A DNA stretch of 24,094 bases from an uncultured bacterium (GCA_905215395.1 CAJMQA010000013.1:1-24094), one strand, 5' to 3'. Counted from the first letter of the stretch, positions 14,487 to 21,903 are shown. Program-made: numbers and translations. Notes: a model not told the origin generated them from the letters alone.

Positions 14487-16235
14487 ATGAAAAAAACAAT
14501 GTCGAATATTGCAGAACAAGTTGTGGATATGCTGGCTAATGCCGGTGTAAAACGGATATATGCTGTCACAGGAGATAGCTTAAATAAGATAAATGATGCA
14601 GTCAGACGGGATGGACGGATTCAATGGATTCATGTCAGGCATGAGGAGACCGGAGCTTTTGCTGCCGGAGCTGAAGCGCAATTGCATGGAGGTTTGGCTT
14701 GTTGTGCCGGAAGTAGCGGCCCCGGACATGTACATTTGGTGAATGGTTTATACGATGCCCATCGTTCAGGAGCTTCTGTCCTTGCAATTGCTTCAACCAT
14801 TGTTTCCGGGGAATTTGGCACAAAATACTTCCAGGAGACGGATACCATTTGTCTGTTCAATGATTGCAGTTGTTATAACCAACTGGCTACAACACCTTCA
14901 CAACTTCCCCGGATGTTGCAGGGAGCCTTGCAGACGGCAATTTCCCGGAAGGGAGTAGCGGTCATTGGTCTGCCAGGCGATTTGACTGGTATGGGGACAG
15001 AAGATACTCCTTCGTCGGTTTGTATGTTTTCTGTTCAGCCTCAGATTTGTCCTTCGGAAGAAGAATTGCAGGAGTTGGCAGATTTATTAAATCATAATTC
15101 CAATATTACCATTTTCTGTGGGATCGGTGCCAGGGAGGCGCACGATGAGCTGATAGAGCTGGCTCAGAGATTGCATGCTCCGGTGGCATATTCTTTTAAA
15201 AGTAAAATGGAGATTCAATATGACAATCCGAATGAAGTAGGAATGACCGGTTTACTGGGGATGTCATCCGGCTATGAGAGTATGCATGCTGCGGATGTAT
15301 TGCTTTTGTTGGGTACTGATTTTCCTTACGGGCCTTTTATGCCCACTCATAATAAGATAGTACAGGTGGATATAGATCCCGCCCATTTGGGCCGGAGGGC
15401 AAAAATCTGTATGGGGTTGTGCGGAGATATAAAGACCACATTGGCTGCTTTATTGCCCCGTTTGCAGCAGAAGACGGATAAAAGTTTTTTGAAGGATCAG
15501 TTGTTGAAATATTCCAGGGTGAAGGAACACCTTAGTGCTTATGTTAAGGACAAAGGGAGTGATAATAAAATTCACCCGGAATTCGTTATGGCCATGGTGA
15601 ATGAGGTGGCTCAATCAGATGCAATTTTCACGGTAGACACCGGGATGACTTGTGTCTGGGGAGCCCGCTATCTACAGGCTTCCGGGCAGCGGAAGATGCT
15701 GGGGTCTTTCAATCACGGAACGATGGCAAATGCTATGCCCCAGTCTATCGGGGCGTCTTTGGCCTATCCGGGGCGACAGGTGGTGGCGCTTTGCGGGGAT
15801 GGAGGATTGTCTATGTTGCTGGGAGATCTGCAGACGATAGTTCAATACCAGTTACCCATAAAAATAATTGTATTTAACAACCGTTCTCTGGGGATGGTAA
15901 AATTAGAAATGGAAGTTGGCGGATTACCGGATAATGAAACGGATATGCTAAACCCTGATTTTGCTTTAGTGGCAAAAGCTATGGGAATACAGGGATATAC
16001 TGTCAGCCGTCCGGATGATGTTTTACCGGTACTCATCGAAGCCTTGAATTCTTCGAAAGCAGTATTAGTCAATGTGATGACAGATCCTAATGCTTTGGCT
16101 ATGCCTCCTCAGGTGGAATGGGATCAGATGACAGGCTTTGCCCAGGCGATGTACAAAATGTTGATTACCGGTCGGGTTCAGGAAATTATAGATACAATTA
16201 ATTCGAATTACAAGCACCTCAAAGAGGTACTTTAA
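14487..16235 (+). CDS. poxB: Pyruvate dehydrogenase (quinone) / pyruvate oxidase PoxB
   Basis: 582 residues, close to E. coli PoxB (572) and alignable end to end. It oxidatively decarboxylates pyruvate to acetate and CO2 with TPP and FAD, passing electrons to membrane quinone. Seen: VTGDSLNKINDAV, the catalytic Glu53 in RHEETGAFAAGAEAQ, CAGSSGPGHVHLVNGLYDAH, the FAD-domain GMTGLLGMSSGYESMHAADV, and the TPP/Mg motif CGDGGLSMLLGDLQ ending in FNNRSLGM. The C terminus (about 550-582) is an amphipathic helix region like the lipid-binding tail of E. coli PoxB, so peripheral membrane attachment is likely. Met5 is an alternative start. No terminator separates it from lolD. It would link pyruvate directly to menaquinone. 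A related TPP enzyme is unlikely given the match to GSFNHGTMANAMPQSIGA. Confidence 0.93.
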   Translation: MKKTMSNIAEQVVDMLANAGVKRIYAVTGDSLNKINDAVRRDGRIQWIHVRHEETGAFAAGAEAQLHGGLACCAGSSGPGHVHLVNGLYDAHRSGASVLAIASTIVSGEFGTKYFQETDTICLFNDCSCYNQLATTPSQLPRMLQGALQTAISRKGVAVIGLPGDLTGMGTEDTPSSVCMFSVQPQICPSEEELQELADLLNHNSNITIFCGIGAREAHDELIELAQRLHAPVAYSFKSKMEIQYDNPNEVGMTGLLGMSSGYESMHAADVLLLLGTDFPYGPFMPTHNKIVQVDIDPAHLGRRAKICMGLCGDIKTTLAALLPRLQQKTDKSFLKDQLLKYSRVKEHLSAYVKDKGSDNKIHPEFVMAMVNEVAQSDAIFTVDTGMTCVWGARYLQASGQRKMLGSFNHGTMANAMPQSIGASLAYPGRQVVALCGDGGLSMLLGDLQTIVQYQLPIKIIVFNNRSLGMVKLEMEVGGLPDNETDMLNPDFALVAKAMGIQGYTVSRPDDVLPVLIEALNSSKAVLVNVMTDPNALAMPPQVEWDQMTGFAQAMYKMLITGRVQEIIDTINSNYKHLKEVL

Positions 16236-16250
16236 TATGAATTAATTGTT

Positions 16251-16258
16251 TATCTTTA
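16251..16258 (+). promoter_or_regulatory. Possible -7 element for lolD
   Basis: TATCTTTA has one mismatch to TAnnTTTG, 58 nt before the lolD ATG. The leader contains a small imperfect stem (CTGCT...AGCAG, about 16277-16301). Weak evidence. Confidence 0.25.
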
Positions 16259-16316
16259 CGGCCAAAATAACCATACCTGCTGCTCTTCAAGAGAATAGCA
16301 GATAAGTTTTCCGGAA

Positions 16317-16967
16317 ATGATTGAAGTCAGGAATATAAAGAAAAGTTACGGTACACTGAATGTGTTGAAAGGTATAGATTTGACTATACCTGAGAAACAG
16401 GTTGTCTCTATTGTGGGAGCAAGTGGAGCCGGAAAAAGTACTTTGTTGCATATATTAGGTACCCTTGATTATCCGGATGAAGGGGAAATCTGGTATGATC
16501 ACGAAAATGTCGCTGTATATTCTTCCAATAAACTAGCTGCTTTCAGAAATGGTAACATTGGTTTTGTTTTTCAGTTTCACCATTTATTGCCGGAGTTTAC
16601 GGCTCTTGAGAATGTATGTATTCCGGCCTGGATAAGGGGGGGCAATAGGAAGGAGGCGGAAAAGAGAGCGATGGGCTTATTGGATCTTATGGGACTGAGT
16701 GGGAGGGTCAATCACAGGCCTTCCGAGCTTTCGGGAGGTGAACAACAGCGGGTATCCGTTGCCCGGGCATTGATTAATTCTCCCCGGGTTGTACTGGCTG
16801 ATGAACCGTCCGGAAATCTGGATACTCATACTAAAAATGAGTTGCACAAGCTATTCTTTTCTTTGCGGGATGAACTGGGACAGACTTTTGTGATTGTGAC
16901 TCATGATCAGGAGCTGGCCGGGATGTCAGATCGGAAGATTTGTCTTAGTGACGGCCAGATTGTATAA
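16317..16967 (+). CDS. lolD: Lipoprotein-releasing ABC transporter ATPase LolD
   Basis: 216 residues. Walker A is GASGAGKST, the Q-loop FVFQFHHLLPEFTALENV, the ABC signature LSGGEQQRVSVARAL, Walker B VVLADEPSGNLD, and the switch histidine lies in VTHDQEL. The QFHHLLPEFTALENV stretch and the length are characteristic of LolD, which powers release of outer-membrane lipoproteins from the inner membrane to LolA. Genes for LolC/E-type permeases are not in the window. A MacB/FtsE-type ATPase is the main alternative. It stands between poxB and the FKBP pair; the following gene has its own -7 box. Confidence 0.88.
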   Translation: MIEVRNIKKSYGTLNVLKGIDLTIPEKQVVSIVGASGAGKSTLLHILGTLDYPDEGEIWYDHENVAVYSSNKLAAFRNGNIGFVFQFHHLLPEFTALENVCIPAWIRGGNRKEAEKRAMGLLDLMGLSGRVNHRPSELSGGEQQRVSVARALINSPRVVLADEPSGNLDTHTKNELHKLFFSLRDELGQTFVIVTHDQELAGMSDRKICLSDGQIV

Positions 16968-17003
16968 TTGGAAAGAAAGCTTTTACCTTTTGTTTTTTTA
17001 ATT

Positions 17004-17011
17004 TATCTTTG
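17004..17011 (+). promoter_or_regulatory. -7 promoter element for the FKBP pair
   Basis: TATCTTTG matches TAnnTTTG exactly, 28 nt before the ATG at 17040. The upstream TTTA at 16982-16985 is an imperfect -33 at 18 nt. Its position rules out the longer reading frame starting at TTG 16968. Confidence 0.55.
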
Positions 17012-17039
17012 TACGATTAATAAATTTAATAGAAAAAGA

Positions 17040-17642
17040 ATGAAGTATACAAATGAAATTGACCGGGTCAGTTATAGTCTGGGTTTAAGCATCGCCAGCA
17101 ACCTGATTTCATCCGGCGTAAAAACGATTAATGCAGAAGCTTTTAACGACGCGATGAATACTGTTTTTGCAGGACAGATGCCGGAAATTATGCCGGACGA
17201 AGCTAATAATATATTACAGGATTATTTTGAAAAATTGCAGCAGGAGAAAGGAAATGCTGCTAAAGCAGAAGGAGAGAAATTTTTGGAAGAAAATAAAAAG
17301 GAAGAAGGAATTGTTGTATTGGGTAGCGGCTTGCAATACAAGATTTTGAAAGCTGGAAATGGGCCTAAACCCAAAGCTTCCGATACTGTAAAATGTCATT
17401 ATGAAGGTCGTCTGATTAACGGGACTATATTTGATTCTTCTGATAAGAGGAATGAGCCGGCTGAATTTCCGGTGAGCGGTGTTATAGCTGGTTGGGTAGA
17501 AGCTTTACAGTTGATGCCGGTGGGCTCAAAATGGCAATTGTATATACCCTCTGAACTGGCTTACGGATCCCATGGTGCGGGTCAGTCTATCGGACCGAAT
17601 GAGACTTTGATTTTTGATGTAGAACTTTTAGCTATCGTTTGA
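17040..17642 (+). CDS. Cytoplasmic FKBP-type peptidyl-prolyl isomerase (FklB-like)
   Basis: 200 residues from the ATG at 17040. An N-terminal helical dimerisation domain (about 1-85, RVSYSLGLSIASNL...) is followed by a linker helix and an FKBP domain (about 95-200): GLQYKILKAGNG, CHYEGRLINGTIFDSS, GVIAGWVEALQLMPVGSKW, IPSELAYG and the end GPNETLIFDVELL. These are the conserved FKBP active-site segments, so prolyl cis-trans isomerase and chaperone activity are likely. No signal peptide is present, like E. coli FklB (206 aa). It is followed after 34 nt by a close relative that is a lipoprotein, so this is a tandem duplication with the two products in different compartments. Confidence 0.92.
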   Translation: MKYTNEIDRVSYSLGLSIASNLISSGVKTINAEAFNDAMNTVFAGQMPEIMPDEANNILQDYFEKLQQEKGNAAKAEGEKFLEENKKEEGIVVLGSGLQYKILKAGNGPKPKASDTVKCHYEGRLINGTIFDSSDKRNEPAEFPVSGVIAGWVEALQLMPVGSKWQLYIPSELAYGSHGAGQSIGPNETLIFDVELLAIV

Positions 17643-17676
17643 TAATTTACAAACTTAATTCAATAAATTTTAAACA

Positions 17677-18384
17677 ATGAAAGCAAAAAACTTACTACTT
17701 GTTTTAGCAGTAGGAGCAATGGCAATGAGTTGCAACACTGGTTCTATGAATCAGACTACAGCGAATTTGAAAACAGCCGATGATACTGCCAGTTTCTACA
17801 TTGGTTATATGTACGGTTCGGGAATGTCCCGTATGGGAATGACAAAGCCCGATATGGCAGCATTGATTGCCGGTATGAATTCTGCATTGCAGAAGAAAGA
17901 AATGGCTACTGATCCTCAGGCTATGGAAATGTATCTGAACAATTATTTCCAGGAGCTGGCAATGAAGAAGGCCCAGGAAAATGCAGAAAAAGGAAAGAAA
18001 TTTCTGGAAGAGAATGCCAAGAAAGCTGGTGTAGATACTTTGGCTAATGGTATCCAATACAAAGTAGAGAAAAAAGGGGAAGGCCCGAAACCAGCAGCCA
18101 CTGATAAAGTAAAAGTAAATTATAAAGGAACTTTGATTGATGGAACTGAGTTCGATTCTTCTTACAAGAGAAACGAACCGGCAGAATTCTTTTTGAATCA
18201 GGTGATTCCGGGATGGACCACGGCATTACAAGCTATGCCTGTCGGTTCTAAATGGACGATTTATATTCCTGCTGATCAGGCTTATGGTCAAAGAGGTGGT
18301 GGTCCGATTGGTCCGAATGAAACCTTGATTTTTGAAGTTGAACTTTTGGATATCGTAACTCCGGAAGCAACAACAGATAAATAA
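17677..18384 (+). CDS. FKBP-type peptidyl-prolyl isomerase lipoprotein
   Basis: 235 residues. A lipoprotein signal ends MAMSC (Cys19), so the mature protein is anchored in the envelope. An FKBP N-terminal helical domain (about 35-120) and an FKBP domain (about 125-228) follow: GIQYKVEKKGEGPKP, VNYKGTLIDGTEFDSS, NQVIPGWTTALQAMPVGSKW, AYGQRGGGPIGPNETLIF. It has the FkpA/Mip architecture and probably folds periplasmic or outer-membrane proteins. The FKBP domain is very similar to that of the preceding gene (KRNEPAEF, MPVGSKW and IGPNETLIF shared), indicating duplication. No acidic residues follow the Cys, so a surface-export signal is not apparent. It is probably cotranscribed with the upstream FKBP gene. 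Confidence 0.93.
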   Translation: MKAKNLLLVLAVGAMAMSCNTGSMNQTTANLKTADDTASFYIGYMYGSGMSRMGMTKPDMAALIAGMNSALQKKEMATDPQAMEMYLNNYFQELAMKKAQENAEKGKKFLEENAKKAGVDTLANGIQYKVEKKGEGPKPAATDKVKVNYKGTLIDGTEFDSSYKRNEPAEFFLNQVIPGWTTALQAMPVGSKWTIYIPADQAYGQRGGGPIGPNETLIFEVELLDIVTPEATTDK

Positions 18385-18411
18385 TTTCCTTCCGAAATTG
18401 AAATACAGGAA

Positions 18412-18480
18412 GCTGTCCGAAAGGTCTTTTCTTTGTTGATCAGAGTGATCTGATATGACATCGGGGATTTTTCGGACAGC
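18412..18480 (+). terminator. Long hairpin after the FKBP pair (terminator or dispersed element)
   Basis: Perfect 11-bp arms GCTGTCCGAAA (18412-18422) and TTTCGGACAGC (18470-18480) enclose 47 nt containing a smaller ATCAG/CTGAT stem (18439-18454). CTTTTAAAG follows. The T-run is short and the loop unusually long for a simple terminator. Confidence 0.55.
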
Positions 18481-18518
18481 CTTTTAAAGCTAAATCACAA
18501 TTCCAATTATATATCTGA

Positions 18519-18893
18519 ATGAATTACGAAATAAGCGGTAAGCTGATATTTAAAGAAGAAACTCAACACATTAGTGATAAGTTCCAGAAGAGAGAATTTG
18601 TTATTGAAGTGGAAAATGAAAAGAATTCACAATGGAATGACTTTGTGAAAGTGCAGTTGATACAAGATCGGTGTGATCTGCTTGAAAATATTGCTCTGAA
18701 TGAGAGTATTAAGGTTTATTTTAATATCCGGGGCAGAAAATGGGAAAATAAGGGTCAGATATCTTATTTTACTAATCTGGAGGGATGGAGGATAGAGAAA
18801 CTTGAACCTCAGAATCCGGAAAATATACCTGTACCGGAATATAGGGTGGAAGATATTCCCCCAATGCCGGAGGCAGATGATCTGCCTTTTTGA
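18519..18893 (+). CDS. DUF3127 OB-fold-like protein with SSB-type C-terminal tail
   Basis: 124 residues. The body (about 1-95: ISGKLIFKEETQHISDKFQ, KREFVIEVENEKNSQWNDF, NESIKVYFNIRGRKW) matches the Bacteroidota DUF3127 family: a small beta-rich protein resembling an OB fold. A proline-rich linker (about 98-115) leads to an acidic end, ADDLPF. That closely resembles the SSB C-terminal peptide (DDDIPF in E. coli), which recruits DNA repair and replication proteins. A single-stranded-DNA-related role is inferred, not shown. It is shorter than housekeeping SSB and lacks a clear SSB signature, so it is not called ssb. It is convergent with the HD gene across a perfect palindromic terminator. Confidence 0.85.
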   Translation: MNYEISGKLIFKEETQHISDKFQKREFVIEVENEKNSQWNDFVKVQLIQDRCDLLENIALNESIKVYFNIRGRKWENKGQISYFTNLEGWRIEKLEPQNPENIPVPEYRVEDIPPMPEADDLPF

Positions 18894-18900
18894 AATAGAA

Positions 18901-18926
18901 TAAAGAGGCTGGATCCAGCCTCTTTA
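18901..18926. terminator. Perfect palindromic bidirectional terminator
   Basis: A 26-bp perfect palindrome made of TAAAGAGGCTGGA and its reverse complement, followed on the plus strand by TCTTTTTATA. It separates the convergent DUF3127 and HD-domain genes. Confidence 0.85.
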
Positions 18927-18931
18927 TCTTT

Positions 18932-19594
18932 TTATAAGAGTCTTTGTTTGTTAATGACTAGTTCAAACCGGATATTCAGGAATTCGGCAGCTTTCCGGCT
19001 AAGCATCATGCGACCCAGGAATATTTCAAAATAGTCCATCACTGCAGAGATGGAGGTATCGATCTTCAGTTCCAGAACAATAGCGGTCTTATTTTCATTA
19101 AAATATATTTTAGATTCTTCTACAGCATAATTAACGCGATCGTGAATATCAAAATTGGCAAAATCACGGTTTCGTACCCGGCTTCTCCGGACGTCTGTTT
19201 TGTCTGCCAGGATTAGAGCGGCTGCGATCGGACTGACGGCGGCAGCTGTACTTTCGTCATGATTGCCGATGGCACTGATGACCTGAGCTATTTCGTCTGC
19301 TTCCATCCCCATATTGTCCAGGAGGCGAAAAGCCAGGATGGCTCCGCTTTGCGCGTGGTCTATCCGATTTACTACATTTCCGATATCGTGCATGTAGCCG
19401 GCAATTTTTGCTAGTTCTGCAACTCTTTCCGGATACCCTAATGTTTTCAGAATTTTCTCTGCAGAATCGGCTGTTTTTACTACATGTGCAAAAGAGTGTT
19501 CTGTATATCCCATGGCTGCCAGGGCTTTATCGGCTTGGGTAATATAGCATTTTATATTTTCGTTTTTTCTAACCTCTTCATATGTAATTTTCAT
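18932..19594 (-). CDS. HD-domain phosphohydrolase
   Basis: 220 residues. Metal-binding HD motifs are His37 (EHSFAHV), His69-Asp70 (GYMHDIGN), His80 (IDHAQSGA), His112 (IGNHDE) and Asp131 (LADKTDVRRSR). The H...HD...H...H...D order is complete, so a divalent-metal phosphohydrolase acting on a nucleotide or similar phosphoester is likely; the substrate is unknown. The ADKTDVRRSRVRNRD segment is shared with HD proteins I associate with Firmicutes, so transfer is possible but unproven. A C-terminal region of about 70 residues (from about 150) matches no domain I recognise. It is the second gene of a two-gene unit, 33 nt after the glycosylase-family gene. Confidence 0.85.
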   Translation of the reverse strand: MKITYEEVRKNENIKCYITQADKALAAMGYTEHSFAHVVKTADSAEKILKTLGYPERVAELAKIAGYMHDIGNVVNRIDHAQSGAILAFRLLDNMGMEADEIAQVISAIGNHDESTAAAVSPIAAALILADKTDVRRSRVRNRDFANFDIHDRVNYAVEESKIYFNENKTAIVLELKIDTSISAVMDYFEIFLGRMMLSRKAAEFLNIRFELVINKQRLL

Positions 19595-19627
19595 ATTTCG
19601 TTTTTCTTTTTTAATTAAATATTGGGA

Positions 19628-20218
19628 TTATAACATTCCTAATGCTTTAAACATTTCCCGGTAAACTTCAGCTTTTTCCGGCAGAGGTTTTGGATAGGCA
19701 CGGGAAGAAGATGGCATCCGGTAAAGTCGTAATTCCCTTCCTTCAAAAGTAAATGTGGAGAATCCTCCGACCTTGGGTTCGTTGGTATCTATCAGTGATA
19801 ATAAAGTTTCGGTAGCTTTCTGTCCGGTTGTTACTATGGCCTGACAATGCTTCAGTTGTTGTAATGCTGCCTTTAAATCAATGGTTTTTATGATTTCCAG
19901 GAATTTGTCGGAAGCATTATCCTTTTGCCGGAAGACTTCCATGGCGGAATCAGTTAATGCGATTCCTGTTTGTGTCAGAAACTCACGGATCCGGGATTCA
20001 CAAAACTTTTTTTTGTCTGTTGTCAGGAAATATTCCTTGTTTTTGAAAAACACCAGACCCATAATTCTCCACATGTCATTCTGAAAATTGGGATAGTAAA
20101 AATCTATTACCCACCGGGCTTTGGGCGGAGGAAAACTACCCATCATCAATACCTTTGCCCCTTGTGGGAAGAAAGGAGAAAGCGGATGTATTTCTGTTTT
20201 GATTTCTTTTTTTTCCAT
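19628..20218 (-). CDS. Uracil-DNA glycosylase superfamily protein
   Basis: 196 residues. Motif 1, the water-activating loop of the UDG fold, is MMGSFPPPKARW (residues 25-36), followed by DFYYPNFQNDMWRIMG (39-54). The later MPSSSRAYPKPLPEKA (168-183) corresponds to the DNA-intercalating motif 2. AIVTTGQKATE is the usual core strand and turn. This arrangement resembles the TDG/Mug and hypoxanthine-DNA-glycosylase branches rather than classical Ung (no GQDPYH). It probably removes a deaminated base from DNA, but specificity is open because motif 1 is unusual (FPPPKA). A near-consensus -7 box at 20223-20230 would put transcription almost at the ATG. It is cotranscribed with the HD gene. Confidence 0.82.
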   Translation of the reverse strand: MEKKEIKTEIHPLSPFFPQGAKVLMMGSFPPPKARWVIDFYYPNFQNDMWRIMGLVFFKNKEYFLTTDKKKFCESRIREFLTQTGIALTDSAMEVFRQKDNASDKFLEIIKTIDLKAALQQLKHCQAIVTTGQKATETLLSLIDTNEPKVGGFSTFTFEGRELRLYRMPSSSRAYPKPLPEKAEVYREMFKALGML

Positions 20219-20222
20219 ACTA

Positions 20223-20230
20223 CAAAAATA
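20223..20230 (-). promoter_or_regulatory. Possible -7 element for the UDG-HD operon
   Basis: Minus-strand TATTTTTG matches TAnnTTTG exactly but lies only 4 nt from the ATG at 20218. If real, the mRNA would be nearly leaderless. A chance match is possible. Confidence 0.3.
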
Positions 20231-20269
20231 AGCAATTCGTTTGAAATTTTTTTATCGGACAGATTTTAT

Positions 20270-20277
20270 TAGTTTTG
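20270..20277 (+). promoter_or_regulatory. -7 promoter element for the peptide transporter gene
   Basis: TAGTTTTG matches TAnnTTTG exactly, 37 nt before the ATG at 20315. A TTTG at 20240-20243 is 26 nt upstream, too far for the usual -33 spacing. Confidence 0.5.
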
Positions 20278-20314
20278 CCAAATGCTAAATTTTTTAATCT
20301 GAAAACCGTTTAAT

Positions 20315-21700
20315 ATGACAACGACAGCAAGTAGAAAAGAAAAAATTAAGTTCAGTAAGGCCTTCTGGGTAGCAAATACCGTAGAATTATTTGAGCGCGC
20401 TGCCTATTACGGCGTATTTATTGTAATTACTCTTTATTTAAGTCGTATCCTTGGATTTAATGACATTCAGGCAGCGACCATTGCAGGTGTATTTTCTGCC
20501 CTGCTTTATTTATTGCCGACATTTGCCGGTGCTTTAGCAGATAAAATAGGGTTCCGGAACTCCATGTTATTGGCTTTTTCTTTACTTACTCTGGGCTATG
20601 GTGGATTGGCACTTTTTCCTACTTGGTTGGAATCGGCAGGATTAGTGGAATATAGTCATACAACCACTTTCAAAGGATTAACTGAGAGTGGGTTGCAATA
20701 TGGTATTTTGCCTATTATGGCTCTGATTGTTATTGGTGGAGCTTTTATCAAGAGTGTTATTTCGGGTACTGTGGCTAAAGAAACGACTGAAGCGACGAGA
20801 GCTAAAGGCTTCGCTATTTTTTACGGCATGGTGAATATCGGAGCTTTTTCGGGAAAAACGATCGTAAAGCCTTTGCGTGAGGCTTTGGGGAATGAAGGTT
20901 TGATTACCTTGAATTATTTTTCGGCAACCATGACTTTTCTGGCTCTTATTGCCATCTGGTTTTTCTATAGGAGTGCCCAGCACAGTGGGGAAGGCAAAAC
21001 TTTCCGCCAGATTTGGAGTGCTTTGTTGAAAGTATGTTCTAATGGGCGCCTGATTGCTTTGATTCTGATCATTACAGGTTTCTGGATGGTACAACATCAG
21101 CTTTATGCGACTATGCCCAAATATGTGCTTCGTTTGGCAGGTGAGGGGGCTTCGCCATCCTGGTATGCCAATGTGAATCCTTTGGTGGTGGTACTTACTG
21201 TGAGTTTTGTTACTCAGCTGATGAGGAATAAATCAGCTTTGACTTCCATGACTGCCGGGATGTTTATTATGCCTGTTTCGGCTCTTTGTATGGCTTACGG
21301 GAATATGCTCAATCCGGATACGACTATTCTGACTATGCATCCGGTGGCTTTTATGATGGTCGTAGGAATTGTATTTCAGGGATTGGCTGAAACCTTTATA
21401 TCTCCCCGTTTTTTGGAATATTTTTCTTTACAGGCTCCTAAGGGAGAGGAAGGATTGTATCTCGGATTCAGCCATTTGCATTCCTTTATTTCTTCTATTG
21501 TTGGTTTTGGACTTTCGGGTTTTTTGCTCAACAAATATTGTCCGGATGAGAGTCTTTTTGCTACGCGTGCAGAATGGCTGGCTGCCAGTAGTAATGCTCA
21601 CTATATCTGGTACTATTTTGCTGTGATAGCATTGGTTTCAGCTATAGCTCTGATTATTTACGGACAGATCGTGAAACGTTTGGATGCAAAGAAAGTATAA
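20315..21700 (+). CDS. POT/PTR-family peptide transporter (MFS)
   Basis: 461 residues with about 12 membrane segments. The first helix carries ELFERAAYYG (residues 24-33), fitting the POT motif ExxERFxYYG used in proton coupling. The MFS loop LADKIGFRNS follows. FAIFYGMVNIGAFSG matches the second PTR signature (FYxxxNxGA). It therefore probably imports di- or tripeptides with protons across the inner membrane, a logical partner for the secreted dipeptidase and the M16 peptidase in this window, though in a separate unit. The substrate is inferred from family motifs only; some Bacteroidota relatives are annotated simply as MFS transporters. It ends at the hairpin 21707-21739. Confidence 0.82.
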   Translation: MTTTASRKEKIKFSKAFWVANTVELFERAAYYGVFIVITLYLSRILGFNDIQAATIAGVFSALLYLLPTFAGALADKIGFRNSMLLAFSLLTLGYGGLALFPTWLESAGLVEYSHTTTFKGLTESGLQYGILPIMALIVIGGAFIKSVISGTVAKETTEATRAKGFAIFYGMVNIGAFSGKTIVKPLREALGNEGLITLNYFSATMTFLALIAIWFFYRSAQHSGEGKTFRQIWSALLKVCSNGRLIALILIITGFWMVQHQLYATMPKYVLRLAGEGASPSWYANVNPLVVVLTVSFVTQLMRNKSALTSMTAGMFIMPVSALCMAYGNMLNPDTTILTMHPVAFMMVVGIVFQGLAETFISPRFLEYFSLQAPKGEEGLYLGFSHLHSFISSIVGFGLSGFLLNKYCPDESLFATRAEWLAASSNAHYIWYYFAVIALVSAIALIIYGQIVKRLDAKKV

Positions 21701-21706
21701 ATAAAG

Positions 21707-21739
21707 ACAGTTTTTTCCGGTTTTGCCGGAAAAAACTGT
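21707..21739 (+). terminator. Terminator after the peptide transporter
   Basis: A perfect 14-bp stem, ACAGTTTTTTCCGG / CCGGAAAAAACTGT, with loop TTTTG, 6 nt after the stop. The AT-rich arms resemble a terminator, though no long T-run follows the hairpin. Confidence 0.75.
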
Positions 21740-21761
21740 TCGTATAAATTTTATAAAAATG

Positions 21762-21792
21762 TTTGAGTATTTGGAATTTAATATTACTTTTG
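21762..21792 (+). promoter_or_regulatory. Full Bacteroides-type promoter of tRNA-Leu
   Basis: A -33 TTTG (21762-21765) and a -7 TACTTTTG (21785-21792) are separated by exactly 19 nt. Transcription is expected about 10-15 nt before the tRNA 5' end at 21812. Confidence 0.75.
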
Positions 21793-21811
21793 CAGCGTCA
21801 AAAATTGGCAC

Positions 21812-21893
21812 GCGGGCGTGGTGGAATTGGTAGACACGCCAGACTTAGGATCTGGTGTCGCAAGACTTGGGGGTTCGAGTCCCTTCGCCCGTA
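21812..21893 (+). tRNA. tRNA-Leu (anticodon UAG)
   Basis: 82 nt, class II. The acceptor is GCGGGCG with CGCCCGT, the last pair being G1-U72. The D arm is GTG...CAC. The anticodon stem CCAGA/TCTGG has loop CTTAGGA (anticodon TAG, reads CUA). The long variable arm is GTC-GCAA-GAC, and the T arm has TTCGAGT. Discriminator A73 is typical of leucine tRNA. The CCA end is not encoded. It resembles E. coli leuW. The T stem includes two G-U pairs. Confidence 0.95.
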
Positions 21894-21903
21894 CTGAGCA
21901 GGG

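Noticed and set aside
16216..16233. ACCTC-AAA-GAGGT hairpin at the end of poxB as a terminator
   Set aside because: The stem is only 5 bp, lies inside coding sequence and is followed by too few T to be convincing.
16968..17039. N-terminal extension of the first FKBP from a TTG right after the lolD stop
   Set aside because: The extension spans the TATCTTTG promoter box and is not like FKBP N termini; the ATG at 17040 fits family length.
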